Below, piece after piece: positions 1 to 9,503 of a stretch of 64,000 bases of DNA; within the stretch, counting starts at the first letter, position 1, and each line of letters opens with the position of its first letter. The notes beneath the pieces were generated by a model that was given only the letters and a program-made list of their open reading frames with translations, was not told where the DNA came from and did no database searches. The DNA lies in assembly GCF_030814715.1 (NCBI RefSeq), contig NZ_JAUSVO010000004.1:186001-250000 (forward strand), written 5' to 3'. Both the position numbers and the translations under genes were made by a program. This DNA is from Kaistia dalseonensis. Its GTDB lineage: Bacteria > Pseudomonadota > Alphaproteobacteria > Rhizobiales > Kaistiaceae.

Positions 1-1
1 T

Positions 2-169
2 TCTTACTACGCAGCTCAACGAGACGTTGACGCGTTGTGGTTGGACAGAGCAGCATGGTGGAAAGCGAGCCTCACGAATACGGCTCGGGTCGCCTGGTTC
101 TCCTCCGACCGCACCATTGCGGAATATGCGCGGGAGATCTGGAACGTACCCGTGACGCCGGCGGGATGA
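2..169 (+). CDS. glgP: Glycogen phosphorylase, C-terminal end (partial)
   Basis: The window opens inside a gene whose last 55 codons read in frame to a TGA. The segment contains NTARVAWFSSDRTI followed by EYAREIWNV, the characteristic C-terminal signature of glycogen/maltodextrin phosphorylase, the PLP enzyme that releases glucose-1-phosphate from glycogen. The PLP lysine and catalytic core lie upstream of the window. The stop is 20 bases before the glgB start, so it is probably the first gene of the glycogen operon that continues to glgX. The identification rests on a short but highly conserved tail, and it fits the neighbours. Confidence 0.9.
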   Translation, partial: SYYAAQRDVDALWLDRAAWWKASLTNTARVAWFSSDRTIAEYAREIWNVPVTPAG

Positions 170-189
170 GGACGCGTTAGGGAGTTGCA

Positions 190-2406
190 ATGAAGAGTTG
201 GCGCGCTGACGAAGCCGATGTTCAGAGTTTGGTAGCAGCTCGCCACGGAGATCCATTCTCCCTTCTTGGTTTGCAGGAGACCCCGGACGGGCTTGCCGTC
301 CGGGCCTTTGTTCCCGATGCCGAGGCCGTCGAGATCGTCGGCCTCGATGGTGCGCGCATCACCGTGCTCGAACGGCGCGGACACACCGATTTCTTCGAGG
401 CGCTGGTCGGCGCAAGGCGGCAGCGCTTTCCCTACCGGGTCAAGGCGCGCAATGCGGGCGGGGAATGGGTTTTCGCCGATCCCTACGCCTTTGGTCCGAT
501 TCTCGGGCCGATGGACGATTATCTCCTGGTCGAAGGCACGCACCGCCAGCTCTATGAGCGGCTCGGCGCCCATCCCATGCGGCACGAGAATGTCGAGGGC
601 GTGCATTTTGCGGTGTGGGCTCCCGATGCGTTGCGCGTCTCCGTCGTCGGCGATTTCAACGCCTGGGACGGCCGCCGCCATCAGATGCGCAAGCGCATCG
701 ACAGCGGCCTCTGGGAAATCTTCGCGCCCGCTCTTGCCGAGGGCACGATGTACAAATTCGAGATCGTCGGTCCCGACGGCGTCGTGCTGCCGCTGAAGGC
801 CGATCCGTTCGGCTTCGGCAGCGAGATGCGGCCGTCCACGGCGTCCGTCGTGACGCGGACGGACAATTTCAGCTGGAACGACGATGACTATCTCGAGGCG
901 CGGTCGAAGGGCGATCCGCGCCGCAAGCCGATGTCGACCTACGAGGTGCATCTCGCCTCGTGGCAGAAGAACGATGGCTGGAAGTTCCTCACCTATGACG
1001 AACTGGCCGACCGCCTCGTGCCCTATGCGGTCGAGATGGGCTTCACCCATATCGAGCTGATGCCGGTCTCCGAGCATCCTCTCGATGCGTCCTGGGGCTA
1101 TCAGCCGATCGGCCTCTTCGCGCCCACGCGCCGCCATGGCGATCCCGCCGGCTTTGCGCGCTTCGTCGATCGCGCGCATCAGGCCGGGCTCGGCATCATC
1201 CTCGATTGGGTGCCGGCGCATTTTCCGACCGACCAGCACGGCCTCGCTCATTTCGACGGCAAACCGCTTTACGAGCACTCCGATCCGCGCCGCGGCTTCC
1301 ACCCCGACTGGAACACGGCGATCTATGATTTCGGCCGGCGCGAGGTGGCGAATTTCCTGTCGGCGAGCGCGCTCTACTGGCTCGATCGCTATCATGTCGA
1401 CGGGCTGCGCGTCGATGCGGTCGCCTCGATGCTCTATCTCGATTATTCGCGCAAGCCCGGCGAATGGCTGCCCAATCCCGACGGCTCGAACCAGAACAAC
1501 GATGCCGTCGCCTTCCTCCAGCGCGTCAACAAGCTCGCCTATGGCGAGCATCCCGGCACCACGACGATTGCCGAGGAATCGACCTCATGGCCGGGCGTCT
1601 CGCAACCTGTGCATAGCGGAGGACTCGGCTTCGGCTTCAAGTGGAACATGGGCTGGATGCACGATACGCTCGACTATATGTCGCTCGATCCGGTCTATCG
1701 CCGCTATCATCACGACAAGCTGACCTTCGGGCTGCTCTACGCATTTTCCGAGAATTTCGTGCTGCCGCTCAGCCATGACGAAGTGGTGCACGGCAAGCGC
1801 TCGATCCTCGGCCGCATGCCGGGCGACGAATGGCAGCAATTCGCCAATCTGCGCGCCTATTACGGGCTGATGTGGGGCCATCCCGGCAAGAAGCTCCTGT
1901 TCATGGGGCAGGAGTTCGGTCAGCGGAACGAGTGGAACTTCGACCAGAGCCTCGAATGGCACCTGCTCGACTATCCCCTCCATGCCGGGGTCAAGGATTT
2001 CGTTCGCGACCTCAATCGCGCCTATCGCGAGCGGCCGGCGCTGCATGCGCGCGACTGCGAGGGCGACGGCTTCCGCTGGGTGGTAGCCGACGATAAGGAC
2101 CAGTCGGTCTATGCCTTCCTGCGCTTCGGCGGCCCCGACGATCGGCCGATCGTCGTGATCTGCAATTTCACGCCCATCGTGCGCTATGGCTATCGCATCG
2201 GCCTTCCCCATGCCGGGCGCTGGCGCGAGGTGTTGAATTCCGACGCCTCGATCTATGGCGGTTCGGGTCTCGGCAATCTCGGCGCCGTCGAGGCGTCGGC
2301 GCTGCCCGCGCACGGATTGCCGGCCTCGGCGGACCTCATCCTGCCGCCGCTCTCCACGCTCTTCCTCGAATATGATCCAGCGGCGAAAGCCGATCTTATC
2401 CAGTAG
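190..2406 (+). CDS. glgB: 1,4-alpha-glucan branching enzyme
   Basis: This is a 738-residue GH13 enzyme that makes alpha-1,6 branches in glycogen in the cytoplasm. The N-terminal third carries CBM48-type beta-sandwich sequence (VWAPDA, VVGDFNAWDG). The (beta/alpha)8 barrel follows, with the nucleophile region GLRVDAVASMLY (Asp409), the acid/base region AEES (Glu462/463) and LSHDEVVHGK (Asp530). Length matches the family (about 730). An ATG is preceded by a GGGAG-like site. It sits between glgP and glgC in the usual rhizobial order, so co-transcription is likely. All expected catalytic residues are visible. Confidence 0.97.
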   Translation: MKSWRADEADVQSLVAARHGDPFSLLGLQETPDGLAVRAFVPDAEAVEIVGLDGARITVLERRGHTDFFEALVGARRQRFPYRVKARNAGGEWVFADPYAFGPILGPMDDYLLVEGTHRQLYERLGAHPMRHENVEGVHFAVWAPDALRVSVVGDFNAWDGRRHQMRKRIDSGLWEIFAPALAEGTMYKFEIVGPDGVVLPLKADPFGFGSEMRPSTASVVTRTDNFSWNDDDYLEARSKGDPRRKPMSTYEVHLASWQKNDGWKFLTYDELADRLVPYAVEMGFTHIELMPVSEHPLDASWGYQPIGLFAPTRRHGDPAGFARFVDRAHQAGLGIILDWVPAHFPTDQHGLAHFDGKPLYEHSDPRRGFHPDWNTAIYDFGRREVANFLSASALYWLDRYHVDGLRVDAVASMLYLDYSRKPGEWLPNPDGSNQNNDAVAFLQRVNKLAYGEHPGTTTIAEESTSWPGVSQPVHSGGLGFGFKWNMGWMHDTLDYMSLDPVYRRYHHDKLTFGLLYAFSENFVLPLSHDEVVHGKRSILGRMPGDEWQQFANLRAYYGLMWGHPGKKLLFMGQEFGQRNEWNFDQSLEWHLLDYPLHAGVKDFVRDLNRAYRERPALHARDCEGDGFRWVVADDKDQSVYAFLRFGGPDDRPIVVICNFTPIVRYGYRIGLPHAGRWREVLNSDASIYGGSGLGNLGAVEASALPAHGLPASADLILPPLSTLFLEYDPAAKADLIQ

Positions 2407-2445
2407 CACCGGCGTTCAAAAAGCGCGTTTGGGAGGAATCAAGGG

Positions 2446-3711
2446 ATGGAACGGTCTGGAACGAATGCGCCGCTCGCGCGCCACGCCATGGCCTTCGTGC
2501 TCGCGGGAGGGCGCGGCAGCCGGTTGATGGAATTGACGGATCGGCGCGCCAAGCCGGCCGTCTATTTCGGCGGCAAGTCGCGGATCATCGATTTCGCGCT
2601 GTCGAATGCGGTGAATTCCGGCATCCGCCGCATCGGGGTCGCCACGCAGTACAAGGCCCACAGCCTCATCCGCCATCTGCAGCGCGGCTGGAACTTCTTC
2701 CGTCCCGAGCGCAACGAGATCTTCGATATCTTCCCGGCCAGCCAGCGCGTCGCCGAGGACCAGTGGTATCAAGGCACCGCCGACGCGGTCTATCAGAACC
2801 TCGACATCCTGAAGGACTACGACACGCGCTATTTCGTCGTGCTCGCCGGCGATCACATCTACAAGATGGATTACGAGGGCATGCTGCAGCAGCATGTCGA
2901 TTCCGGCGCCGATGTGACGATCGGCTGCCTCGAGGTGCCCCGCATGGAGGCGACCGGCTTCGGCGTCATGCATGTCGACGCGACCGACCGTGTCCTCTCC
3001 TTCATCGAGAAGCCCAAGGATCCGCCGGCCATGCCGGACAAGCCGGATCGGGCGCTCGCCTCGATGGGCATCTATGTCTTCAGCACCAAGTTCCTGATCG
3101 AGGAACTGGAGCGCGACGCCGACGACCCCCATTCGAGCCATGATTTCGGCAAGGACATCATCCCGAACATCGTCAAGAACGGGAAGGCCATCGCCCATCA
3201 TTTCGAGGATTCCTGCGTCCGCTCGCGCGCGGAATCGATCACCTATTGGCGCGATGTCGGCACGGTCGATGCCTATTGGGAGGCGAACATCGACCTGACC
3301 AGCGTGGTGCCGGATCTCGATCTCTATGACCGCGACTGGCCGATCTGGACCTATGGCGAGGTGACGCCGCCGGCCAAGTTTGTCCACAACGAGGAGAACC
3401 GCCGCGGCTATGCGCTGTCTTCGCTCGTCTCGGGCGGCTGCATCGTCTCGGGCGCGGCGCTCAACCGGGCGCTGCTCTTCACCGGCGTGCGCTGCAATTC
3501 CTATTCGCATGTCGAGAGCAGCGTCATCCTGCCCTATGCGGAGATCGGCCGCTCGGCCCGCCTTCACAACGTCGTCGTCGATTCCAGGGTACAGATCCCC
3601 GAGGGGCTGGTCGTCGGCGAGGATCCGGAACTCGATGCGAAGCGCTTCCGCCGCACCGAGAACGGCATTTGCCTGATCACCCAGCCGATGATCGATGCAC
3701 TCGACAAATGA
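2446..3711 (+). CDS. glgC: Glucose-1-phosphate adenylyltransferase (ADP-glucose pyrophosphorylase)
   Basis: This 421-residue protein makes ADP-glucose from ATP and glucose-1-phosphate, the committed step of bacterial glycogen synthesis. The N-terminus carries the nucleotidyltransferase signature [20 protein letters not shown], followed by [14 protein letters not shown] and the glucose-1-P region FIEKPK. The C-terminal part has left-handed beta-helix character ([15 protein letters not shown]), where allosteric effectors act in this family. A strong GGGAGG ribosome site precedes the ATG. Its TGA overlaps a possible upstream ATG of glgA, which indicates tight operon packing. Confidence 0.97.
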   Translation: MERSGTNAPLARHAMAFVLAGGRGSRLMELTDRRAKPAVYFGGKSRIIDFALSNAVNSGIRRIGVATQYKAHSLIRHLQRGWNFFRPERNEIFDIFPASQRVAEDQWYQGTADAVYQNLDILKDYDTRYFVVLAGDHIYKMDYEGMLQQHVDSGADVTIGCLEVPRMEATGFGVMHVDATDRVLSFIEKPKDPPAMPDKPDRALASMGIYVFSTKFLIEELERDADDPHSSHDFGKDIIPNIVKNGKAIAHHFEDSCVRSRAESITYWRDVGTVDAYWEANIDLTSVVPDLDLYDRDWPIWTYGEVTPPAKFVHNEENRRGYALSSLVSGGCIVSGAALNRALLFTGVRCNSYSHVESSVILPYAEIGRSARLHNVVVDSRVQIPEGLVVGEDPELDAKRFRRTENGICLITQPMIDALDK

Positions 3712-3725
3712 GGCGTCCGAAGGGA

Positions 3726-5180
3726 ATGAAGGCTCTGAAAGTCCTGTCGGTCGCGTCCGAGATCTACCCCTTCGTCAAGACGGGCGGGCTCGCCGACGTG
3801 GTCGGCGCGCTGCCGGCCGCGCTCGCGTCCGAGGGCGTGGCCGTCACGACGCTGGTGCCGGGCTATCCGGCGGTGATGGCGGCGGTCGAATCCTCGACCG
3901 AGGTCTATCATTATGCCGATCTCTTCGGCGTCGAGGCCCGCCTGGTGCGGGCCACGGTGCAGGGGCTCGATCTGCTCGTGCTCGACGCGCCGCGCTTCTT
4001 CGACCGGGCCGGCAATCCCTATCTCGGCGCGGACGGGCAGGACTGGCACGATAATCCCCAGCGCTTCGCGGCACTCTCCCGCGTCGCCGCCGATCTCGGC
4101 CTCGGCCGGGCGCCGCTCTATGTGCCGGATGTCGTCCATACCCATGACTGGCAAACGGGCCTGACCGCCGCCTATCTCCATTATTCCGGCGAGCCGCATG
4201 CGCCGACCGTGATGACGGTCCACAATCTCGCCTTCCAGGGCCAGTTTTCCCCGTCGCTCCTCTCCGCGATCGGCCTGCCGCCCTACGCCTTCGGCATGGA
4301 TGGCGTCGAATATTACGGCACGATCGGCTATCTGAAGGCTGGCCTGCAGCTCTCCGATCGCATCACCACGGTGTCGCCGACCTATGCGGCCGAGATCCGC
4401 ACGCCCGAGGGCGGCATGGGCTTCGACGGCTTGCTGCGCAGCCGCGCGGCCGTCGTATCCGGCATATTGAACGGCATCGATACGACCACCTGGGATCCGG
4501 CGACCGATCCGCTGATCGCGGCGCCCTTCGATCTCAAGCGGATCGAGGCGCGCGCCGCCAACAAGGCGGCCTTGCAGGAACGGCTGGGTCTTGCAATCGA
4601 CCCGGACGCGCAGCTCTTCGGTGTCGTCAGCCGGCTAACCTGGCAGAAGGGGCTCGACCTGCTCGTCGACCGGCTGGGCATCCTGCTCGGCACGGGCGCG
4701 CAGCTCGCCATCCTCGGATCGGGCGATGCCACGATCGCGGAGGGCCTTGCCTATGCCACCGTGCTCAATCCCGGCCGGGTCGCCATGGTCAATGGCTATA
4801 ATGAAGGCCTCGCCCATCAGATCCAGGCCGGCAGCGACGTGATCCTCGTTCCCTCGCGCTTCGAGCCCTGCGGCCTGACGCAACTCTGCGCGCTGCGCTA
4901 TGGCGCGATCCCGCTGGTCGCGCGCGTCGGCGGCCTCGCCGATACGATCATCGACGCCAATGAAGTGGCGCGGGCGGCTGGCATCGGCACGGGCATCCAG
5001 TTCGGATCGGTGACACCGGCCGGCCTCGAGGCCGCGATCCTGCGGGCGGCCGAGCTCTGGCGCGACAAGCCCTATTGGCAGGCTATGCAGAAGAACGCGA
5101 TGAAGACGGATGTCTCCTGGAGCCGTCCGGCCGCAACCTATGCCGCGCTCTATCGCTCGATGGTCGCCATTCCGCAGTGA
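3726..5180 (+). CDS. glgA: Glycogen synthase (ADP-glucose dependent, GT5)
   Basis: This enzyme of about 484 residues elongates alpha-1,4-glucan from ADP-glucose. The N-terminus has the GT5 hallmark KTGGLADV (Lys18 in this frame), then VHTHDWQTGL. The C-terminal Rossmann domain carries SRLTWQKGLDL and PSRFEPCGLTQL, the donor-binding region. I start at the ATG giving MKALKVLSVASE, which matches the family N-terminus. An in-frame ATG at 3708 overlaps the glgC stop as ATGA and would add six residues; either could be used. It lies directly upstream of glgX. Confidence 0.96.
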   Translation: MKALKVLSVASEIYPFVKTGGLADVVGALPAALASEGVAVTTLVPGYPAVMAAVESSTEVYHYADLFGVEARLVRATVQGLDLLVLDAPRFFDRAGNPYLGADGQDWHDNPQRFAALSRVAADLGLGRAPLYVPDVVHTHDWQTGLTAAYLHYSGEPHAPTVMTVHNLAFQGQFSPSLLSAIGLPPYAFGMDGVEYYGTIGYLKAGLQLSDRITTVSPTYAAEIRTPEGGMGFDGLLRSRAAVVSGILNGIDTTTWDPATDPLIAAPFDLKRIEARAANKAALQERLGLAIDPDAQLFGVVSRLTWQKGLDLLVDRLGILLGTGAQLAILGSGDATIAEGLAYATVLNPGRVAMVNGYNEGLAHQIQAGSDVILVPSRFEPCGLTQLCALRYGAIPLVARVGGLADTIIDANEVARAAGIGTGIQFGSVTPAGLEAAILRAAELWRDKPYWQAMQKNAMKTDVSWSRPAATYAALYRSMVAIPQ

Positions 5181-5197
5181 GGGGAGACGAAGCGCTG

Positions 5198-7270
5198 ATG
5201 CAGGACGGGGTCGGTATCGGGGCGCCTGGGCCATTGGGTGTCACGCCCGACAATGCCGGGGTCAATGTCGCGGTTCACTCCGCCCATGCCGAGGCGATCC
5301 ATCTATGCCTTTTCGACGAGAACGGCGCGGAGGAGACCCGGCGCATCCGCCTGCCGGTGCGAACGGGCGATGTCTTTCACGGCCATATTGCCGGCGTGCA
5401 GCCAGGCATGCGCTACGGGCTGCGGGCTGAGGGGCCGTGGCGACCGGAGGACGGGCATCGCTTCAACCCCGCCAAGCTGCTCGTCGATCCCTATGCTCTG
5501 GCTCTGGATCGGCCGTTCACGCTGGATCACGCGCTGTTCGATGCGCGCCGGCTCGGGCAGCCCTTCGACGCGGTCGACAGCGCGCCCTTCGTGCCGAAGG
5601 CGATCGTGACGGCGCCGGCGCCGATCGCCGCGCGCTTGGCCCGCCCGATCACCTGGCGGCGCCAGGTCATCTATGAGCTGCATGTCCGCGGCTTCACCAA
5701 GCTCAATCCGGACATTCCGGAAGCGCTGCGCGGCACCTTTGCCGGTCTCGCCCATCCCGCCGCGATCGCCCATCTGAAGGCACTCGGCATCACCATGGTC
5801 GAGTTGCTGCCAGTCGCCGCCTGGCTCGACGAGCGCCATCTGCCGCCGCTCGGCCTCAACAATTACTGGGGCTACAACCCGATCGCCTACTGCGCGCCCG
5901 ATCCGCGCCTGGCGCCGGGCGGATTGGCTGAAATCCGGGATTGCGTCGCGGCGCTGCACGAGGCCGATATCGCGGTGATCCTCGATGTCGTCTTCAACCA
6001 TTCCGGCGAGAGCGACGAACTAGGGCCGACCGTCTCGATGCGCGGCCTCGACAATGCGAGCTATTACCGGCTGTGGCCGGATGACCGGCGCTACTACACC
6101 AACGAGGCCGGCTGCGGCAATGTCCTGGCCGTCGATCGGCCGGCTGTGTTGCGGCTGGTCATGGATGCCTTGCGCATCTGGGTCGAGCGCACCGGCATTG
6201 ACGGCTTCCGCTTCGACCTCGCGACGACGCTGGCGCGCCGCGCCGATGGCTTCGATCCGGCCGCGCCCTTCCTCGCCGCGATGGAGCAGGATCCGCTGCT
6301 GCGCGATCTGATCTTGATCGCCGAGCCCTGGGATGTCGGCATGGGCGGCTATCAGCTCGGCCGGTTTCCGCCGGGCTGGGGCGAGTGGAACGATCGCTAC
6401 CGCGATACGATGCGCCGTTTCTTCCGCGGTGATGCCGGCATGCTCGGCGAACTGGCGACGCGTGTTGCGGGATCGGCCGATATCTTCGCCGGCCGCCATC
6501 GGCCGCTCTCGCGCAGCGTCAATTTCGTGACCGCCCATGACGGCTTCACCCTCGCCGATCTGGTCTCCTATGAGCGCAAGGAGAACCACGCCAATGGCGA
6601 GCGCAATCGCGACGGCACCGACGACAACAAGTCATGGAACAATGGCGTCGAGGGGCCGACCGATGATCCGGCCATCATCGCGCGCCGCCGCGCCGACATG
6701 GCGGCGCTGCTCGCCGCGCTGATCTTTTCGCGCGGCACGCCGATGCTTTCCATGGGCGACGAACTGGCGCGGAGCCAGAACGGCAACAACAACGCCTACG
6801 CCCAGGATGGGCCGATCGCCTGGCTCGACTGGGCGAAGGCCGATCGCGACCTGTTCGACTTTGCGTGCCGGATCATCGAACGCCGCGCCGCCCATCCGGC
6901 ACTGCACGATCCGCGCCCGCTGACCGGTCGGGCGACCGTGGCCGGTGACGCGCCGGATGTGAGTTGGCTCGATGCGGACGGTGCCGAACTCGACGTGGCG
7001 GGCTGGAATGCGGCGGAGGCCCGCACGCTGCTCATCCGTTTCCACGCGGCGGAGGCAGATGATCAGGTGCTCGTCCTGCTCCATGCCGGTGCTGAGGCGA
7101 AGCGCGTCACCTTTCCGGTGCCGCGTCCGGGCCGGGCCTGGCATGTCGCGATCGATTCCGCCGTCCTCGTCCCGGTGCCGCGGGAGACCGTGACCAGCCA
7201 TCTGGCGCAGCCCCGTTCCGTTGTGCTCGTCGAGGAAATCGCGATCCCGCCGATCCTGGCCGGCCCGTGA
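5198..7270 (+). CDS. glgX: Glycogen debranching enzyme GlgX (isoamylase type)
   Basis: This 690-residue GH13 enzyme hydrolyses alpha-1,6 branches of phosphorylase-limit glycogen. The CBM48-like N-terminus (FDENGAEETRRI) is followed by the barrel: NNYWGYNPIAY, DVVFNHSGES, the nucleophile region GIDGFRFDLAT, the acid/base region LIAEPWDVG, and FVTAHDGFTL. The chosen ATG follows a GAGGGGAG ribosome site 17 bases after the glgA stop. The longer reading frame would run back into glgA and is not needed. It is the last gene of the glycogen cluster in the window. The next gene starts 114 bases on, after an AT-richer gap that may hold a new promoter. Confidence 0.96.
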   Translation: MQDGVGIGAPGPLGVTPDNAGVNVAVHSAHAEAIHLCLFDENGAEETRRIRLPVRTGDVFHGHIAGVQPGMRYGLRAEGPWRPEDGHRFNPAKLLVDPYALALDRPFTLDHALFDARRLGQPFDAVDSAPFVPKAIVTAPAPIAARLARPITWRRQVIYELHVRGFTKLNPDIPEALRGTFAGLAHPAAIAHLKALGITMVELLPVAAWLDERHLPPLGLNNYWGYNPIAYCAPDPRLAPGGLAEIRDCVAALHEADIAVILDVVFNHSGESDELGPTVSMRGLDNASYYRLWPDDRRYYTNEAGCGNVLAVDRPAVLRLVMDALRIWVERTGIDGFRFDLATTLARRADGFDPAAPFLAAMEQDPLLRDLILIAEPWDVGMGGYQLGRFPPGWGEWNDRYRDTMRRFFRGDAGMLGELATRVAGSADIFAGRHRPLSRSVNFVTAHDGFTLADLVSYERKENHANGERNRDGTDDNKSWNNGVEGPTDDPAIIARRRADMAALLAALIFSRGTPMLSMGDELARSQNGNNNAYAQDGPIAWLDWAKADRDLFDFACRIIERRAAHPALHDPRPLTGRATVAGDAPDVSWLDADGAELDVAGWNAAEARTLLIRFHAAEADDQVLVLLHAGAEAKRVTFPVPRPGRAWHVAIDSAVLVPVPRETVTSHLAQPRSVVLVEEIAIPPILAGP

Positions 7271-7384
7271 CGGCAAGAGGTCGGGCAAGGCGCCGCACCT
7301 TTACCTTAATGCCGCGAATTGTTGGTAATTTCGGTGGAACGGACTTAGTTATCCGGCGACAGATGAAAGGGCCGGGAGAGCCAG

Positions 7385-8326
7385 ATGTCCGACGCCATTC
7401 TGCGGAACTGGGATAAGGGCAATGTCGCGCGCTGGGGCAAGGAGCCCCTGCTGATCGAACATGGCTTGCACGAAAATCCGCTCTTCACGCGCCAGGCGCT
7501 GGCCGAACTGATCCAGCGTTTCCCCAAGGAACATTATGCCCTCGTCCATACGGGCAATCGCGGCGACGCCAAGAGGACATGGCGCGAGGGCGAAGTCGGC
7601 GATCTCAACGGCCAGGAAGTCATCGAGGCGATCGGCGCCGGGCGGATGTGGCTCAACCTGCGCAATGTGAAGACGGTCGATCAGCGCTATGGCGAACTGC
7701 TCGATGCGATCTTCGAGGAAATGGCGCGGCGCGTGCCGCGTTTCGACACCTTCAATCGCGGCATGGGCATCCTGATCTCCTCGCCCAACGCGCAGGTCTA
7801 TTATCACGCCGACCTGCCGGGCCAGTCGCTATGGCAAATCTCCGGCCGCAAGCGCGTCTATCTCTATCCCGCCGCCGAGCCCTATCTGCCGCAGGCGGAG
7901 CTCGAGAAGATCGCGCTCTTCGGCGTCGAGGTCGATATGCGCTACGATCCCCTCTATGACCGCGATGCGCTGGTCTTCGACCTGGAGCCGGGGCAGATGC
8001 TGACCTGGCCACTCAATGCGCCGCACCGGGTCGAGAATTACGACGTGCTCAATATTTCGGTCACCACCGAGCACTGGACCGACGAGATCCGCCGCTCGCA
8101 GATGGTGACGGTCGCCAATGGCATATTGCGCCAGCATTTCGGCATCCAGCCCGGCGGACGGTCGCTTCACGGCCCCGTCTTTCTTGCCAAGGCCGCGTTG
8201 CAGGCGGGTTGGCGGCGGAGCCCCTGGATGAAGCGCGAGCGCCGCAAGCGCCGTCCGATCGATTTTCGCCTAGCGCGCGGCGCGCCCGGCACGATCATCG
8301 ACATCCCCGCTTATGTCGTCCGCTGA
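7385..8326 (+). CDS. Cupin-like / JmjC-type domain protein of the polysaccharide locus
   Basis: A 313-residue protein. The central part (about residues 125-220) resembles a JmjC/cupin-like double-stranded beta-helix. YYHADLPGQSLWQ offers the His-x-Asp pair and WPLNAPHRVEN a distal His, the ligand set of Fe(II)/2-oxoglutarate oxygenases. KRVYLYP between them is typical of JmjC-like proteins. The C-terminus is basic (MKRERRKRRP). It is separated from glgX by 114 bases that include TTACC...GGTAA half-sites. It stands at the head of the sugar-polymer genes and 9 bases before a CelD-type acetyltransferase gene. Function is inferred; hydroxylation of a small molecule or protein is possible, but no substrate is indicated. 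Confidence 0.7.
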   Translation: MSDAILRNWDKGNVARWGKEPLLIEHGLHENPLFTRQALAELIQRFPKEHYALVHTGNRGDAKRTWREGEVGDLNGQEVIEAIGAGRMWLNLRNVKTVDQRYGELLDAIFEEMARRVPRFDTFNRGMGILISSPNAQVYYHADLPGQSLWQISGRKRVYLYPAAEPYLPQAELEKIALFGVEVDMRYDPLYDRDALVFDLEPGQMLTWPLNAPHRVENYDVLNISVTTEHWTDEIRRSQMVTVANGILRQHFGIQPGGRSLHGPVFLAKAALQAGWRRSPWMKRERRKRRPIDFRLARGAPGTIIDIPAYVVR

Positions 8327-8335
8327 TCGCGGCCG

Positions 8336-9490
8336 ATGAAGCCAGTCGGTAGAACCGATGCGGGATCGGCGGACTGGCGCGTGAGCATCCATGCGCGCTG
8401 GAGCGATGCGGCCGATCTCTGGCGGCCATTGTTCGATGCGCCGCAAGGCTCGCCGTTCCAGTCGGCGCGCTGGCTGGCGCGCTGGTACGAGACCTTCGGC
8501 AGCAGGCCGGGCGTCACGCCCGTGCTCGTCCATGTCGCCGATGCGGCGGGCCGGCCGGCGCTCGGTCTGCCGCTCGTCATCCGCAAGGTCGGCGGCCTGC
8601 GCCAGCTCGAATTCGCCGATCTGGACGTCTCCGACTACAACGCGCCGCTCGCGGGTATCGCTGCGCCACAGGATCGGCGCGAGGCGTTGGCGCTCTGGGC
8701 CGCCATCCGCAAGGCACTGCCGGCGGCAGACTGCGTCCTGTTCGAGAAGATGCTGCCCGAGATGAACGGGCGGCCCAATCCGCTCGCGCTCGCTCTGCCC
8801 GTCCGGCCCTCGTCGCTCTTCGGCAGCTATCTGCGCGTCGAGACGGACTGGGAGGGCTGGCTGCGCGCACAGGACAAGCATTTGCGCAAGGAACTCGGCC
8901 GTTTCTGGCGTGTCTTCACGCGCGACGAACGCGCCCGCTTCGATGTCATCACCGATCTCGACGAAGCATTGCGCCGCTATGGCCAGCTCGAAATCCAGCA
9001 GAGTGCGCGGATCAAGGGGCTCGGTCTGCCCTATCTGCTCGACGATCCGCTCTATGCCGGCTTCTATCGCGCGCTGCTGCGGGACGGCCTCGACGACGGC
9101 TCGGTGATTTTCGCCGCGCTGACGGCGGGCGATAAACTCGTGGCGGGCCTGCTCGGTGTCGCCTCCGGCGACCATCTGACCTTCGTGCGCATCTCGGCCG
9201 CGCTGGACGAATGGTCGAATTGCTCGCCGGGACGGCTGGTGATCGAGCGCAGCATGGAGGCGCTGTCGCGGGGTGGCTTCCGCACCTTCGATTTCGGGAT
9301 CGGCGATTATCCCTACAAACGCAGTTTCGGGCCCGAAACCATTCCGCTGGTCGAACTCTATCAGGCGCTTTCCTGGCGCGGGCGGCCGGCCGTGGCCCTT
9401 GCCGCGTGCAAGGCGGCGGCGAAGGCCGGCATCAAGCGCCATCCCGCGCTGGAGCGCTTCGTGCGCCGGCTCATGGGGCGCGCCGCCTGA
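8336..9490 (+). CDS. GNAT acetyltransferase, CelD/BcsL/HfsK type
   Basis: This 384-residue protein has the double-GNAT (FemAB-like) pattern of acetyltransferases linked to cellulose, Vps and holdfast polysaccharides. The N-terminal part has SPFQSARWLARWYETFG and VIRKVGGLRQLEFADLDVSDYNAP. The C-terminal part has KELGRFWRVF, FAALTAGDKLVAGLLG and the family ending FDFGIGDYPYKRSFG. Such proteins are thought to N- or O-acylate sugar units before or during export. It follows the cupin-like gene by 9 bases, so the two are probably co-transcribed. It converges on the flippase gene with only 13 bases between. The ATG has no strong ribosome site, so the exact start is uncertain. Confidence 0.8.
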   Translation: MKPVGRTDAGSADWRVSIHARWSDAADLWRPLFDAPQGSPFQSARWLARWYETFGSRPGVTPVLVHVADAAGRPALGLPLVIRKVGGLRQLEFADLDVSDYNAPLAGIAAPQDRREALALWAAIRKALPAADCVLFEKMLPEMNGRPNPLALALPVRPSSLFGSYLRVETDWEGWLRAQDKHLRKELGRFWRVFTRDERARFDVITDLDEALRRYGQLEIQQSARIKGLGLPYLLDDPLYAGFYRALLRDGLDDGSVIFAALTAGDKLVAGLLGVASGDHLTFVRISAALDEWSNCSPGRLVIERSMEALSRGGFRTFDFGIGDYPYKRSFGPETIPLVELYQALSWRGRPAVALAACKAAAKAGIKRHPALERFVRRLMGRAA

Positions 9491-9503
9491 TCGGCACGGG
9501 GTT

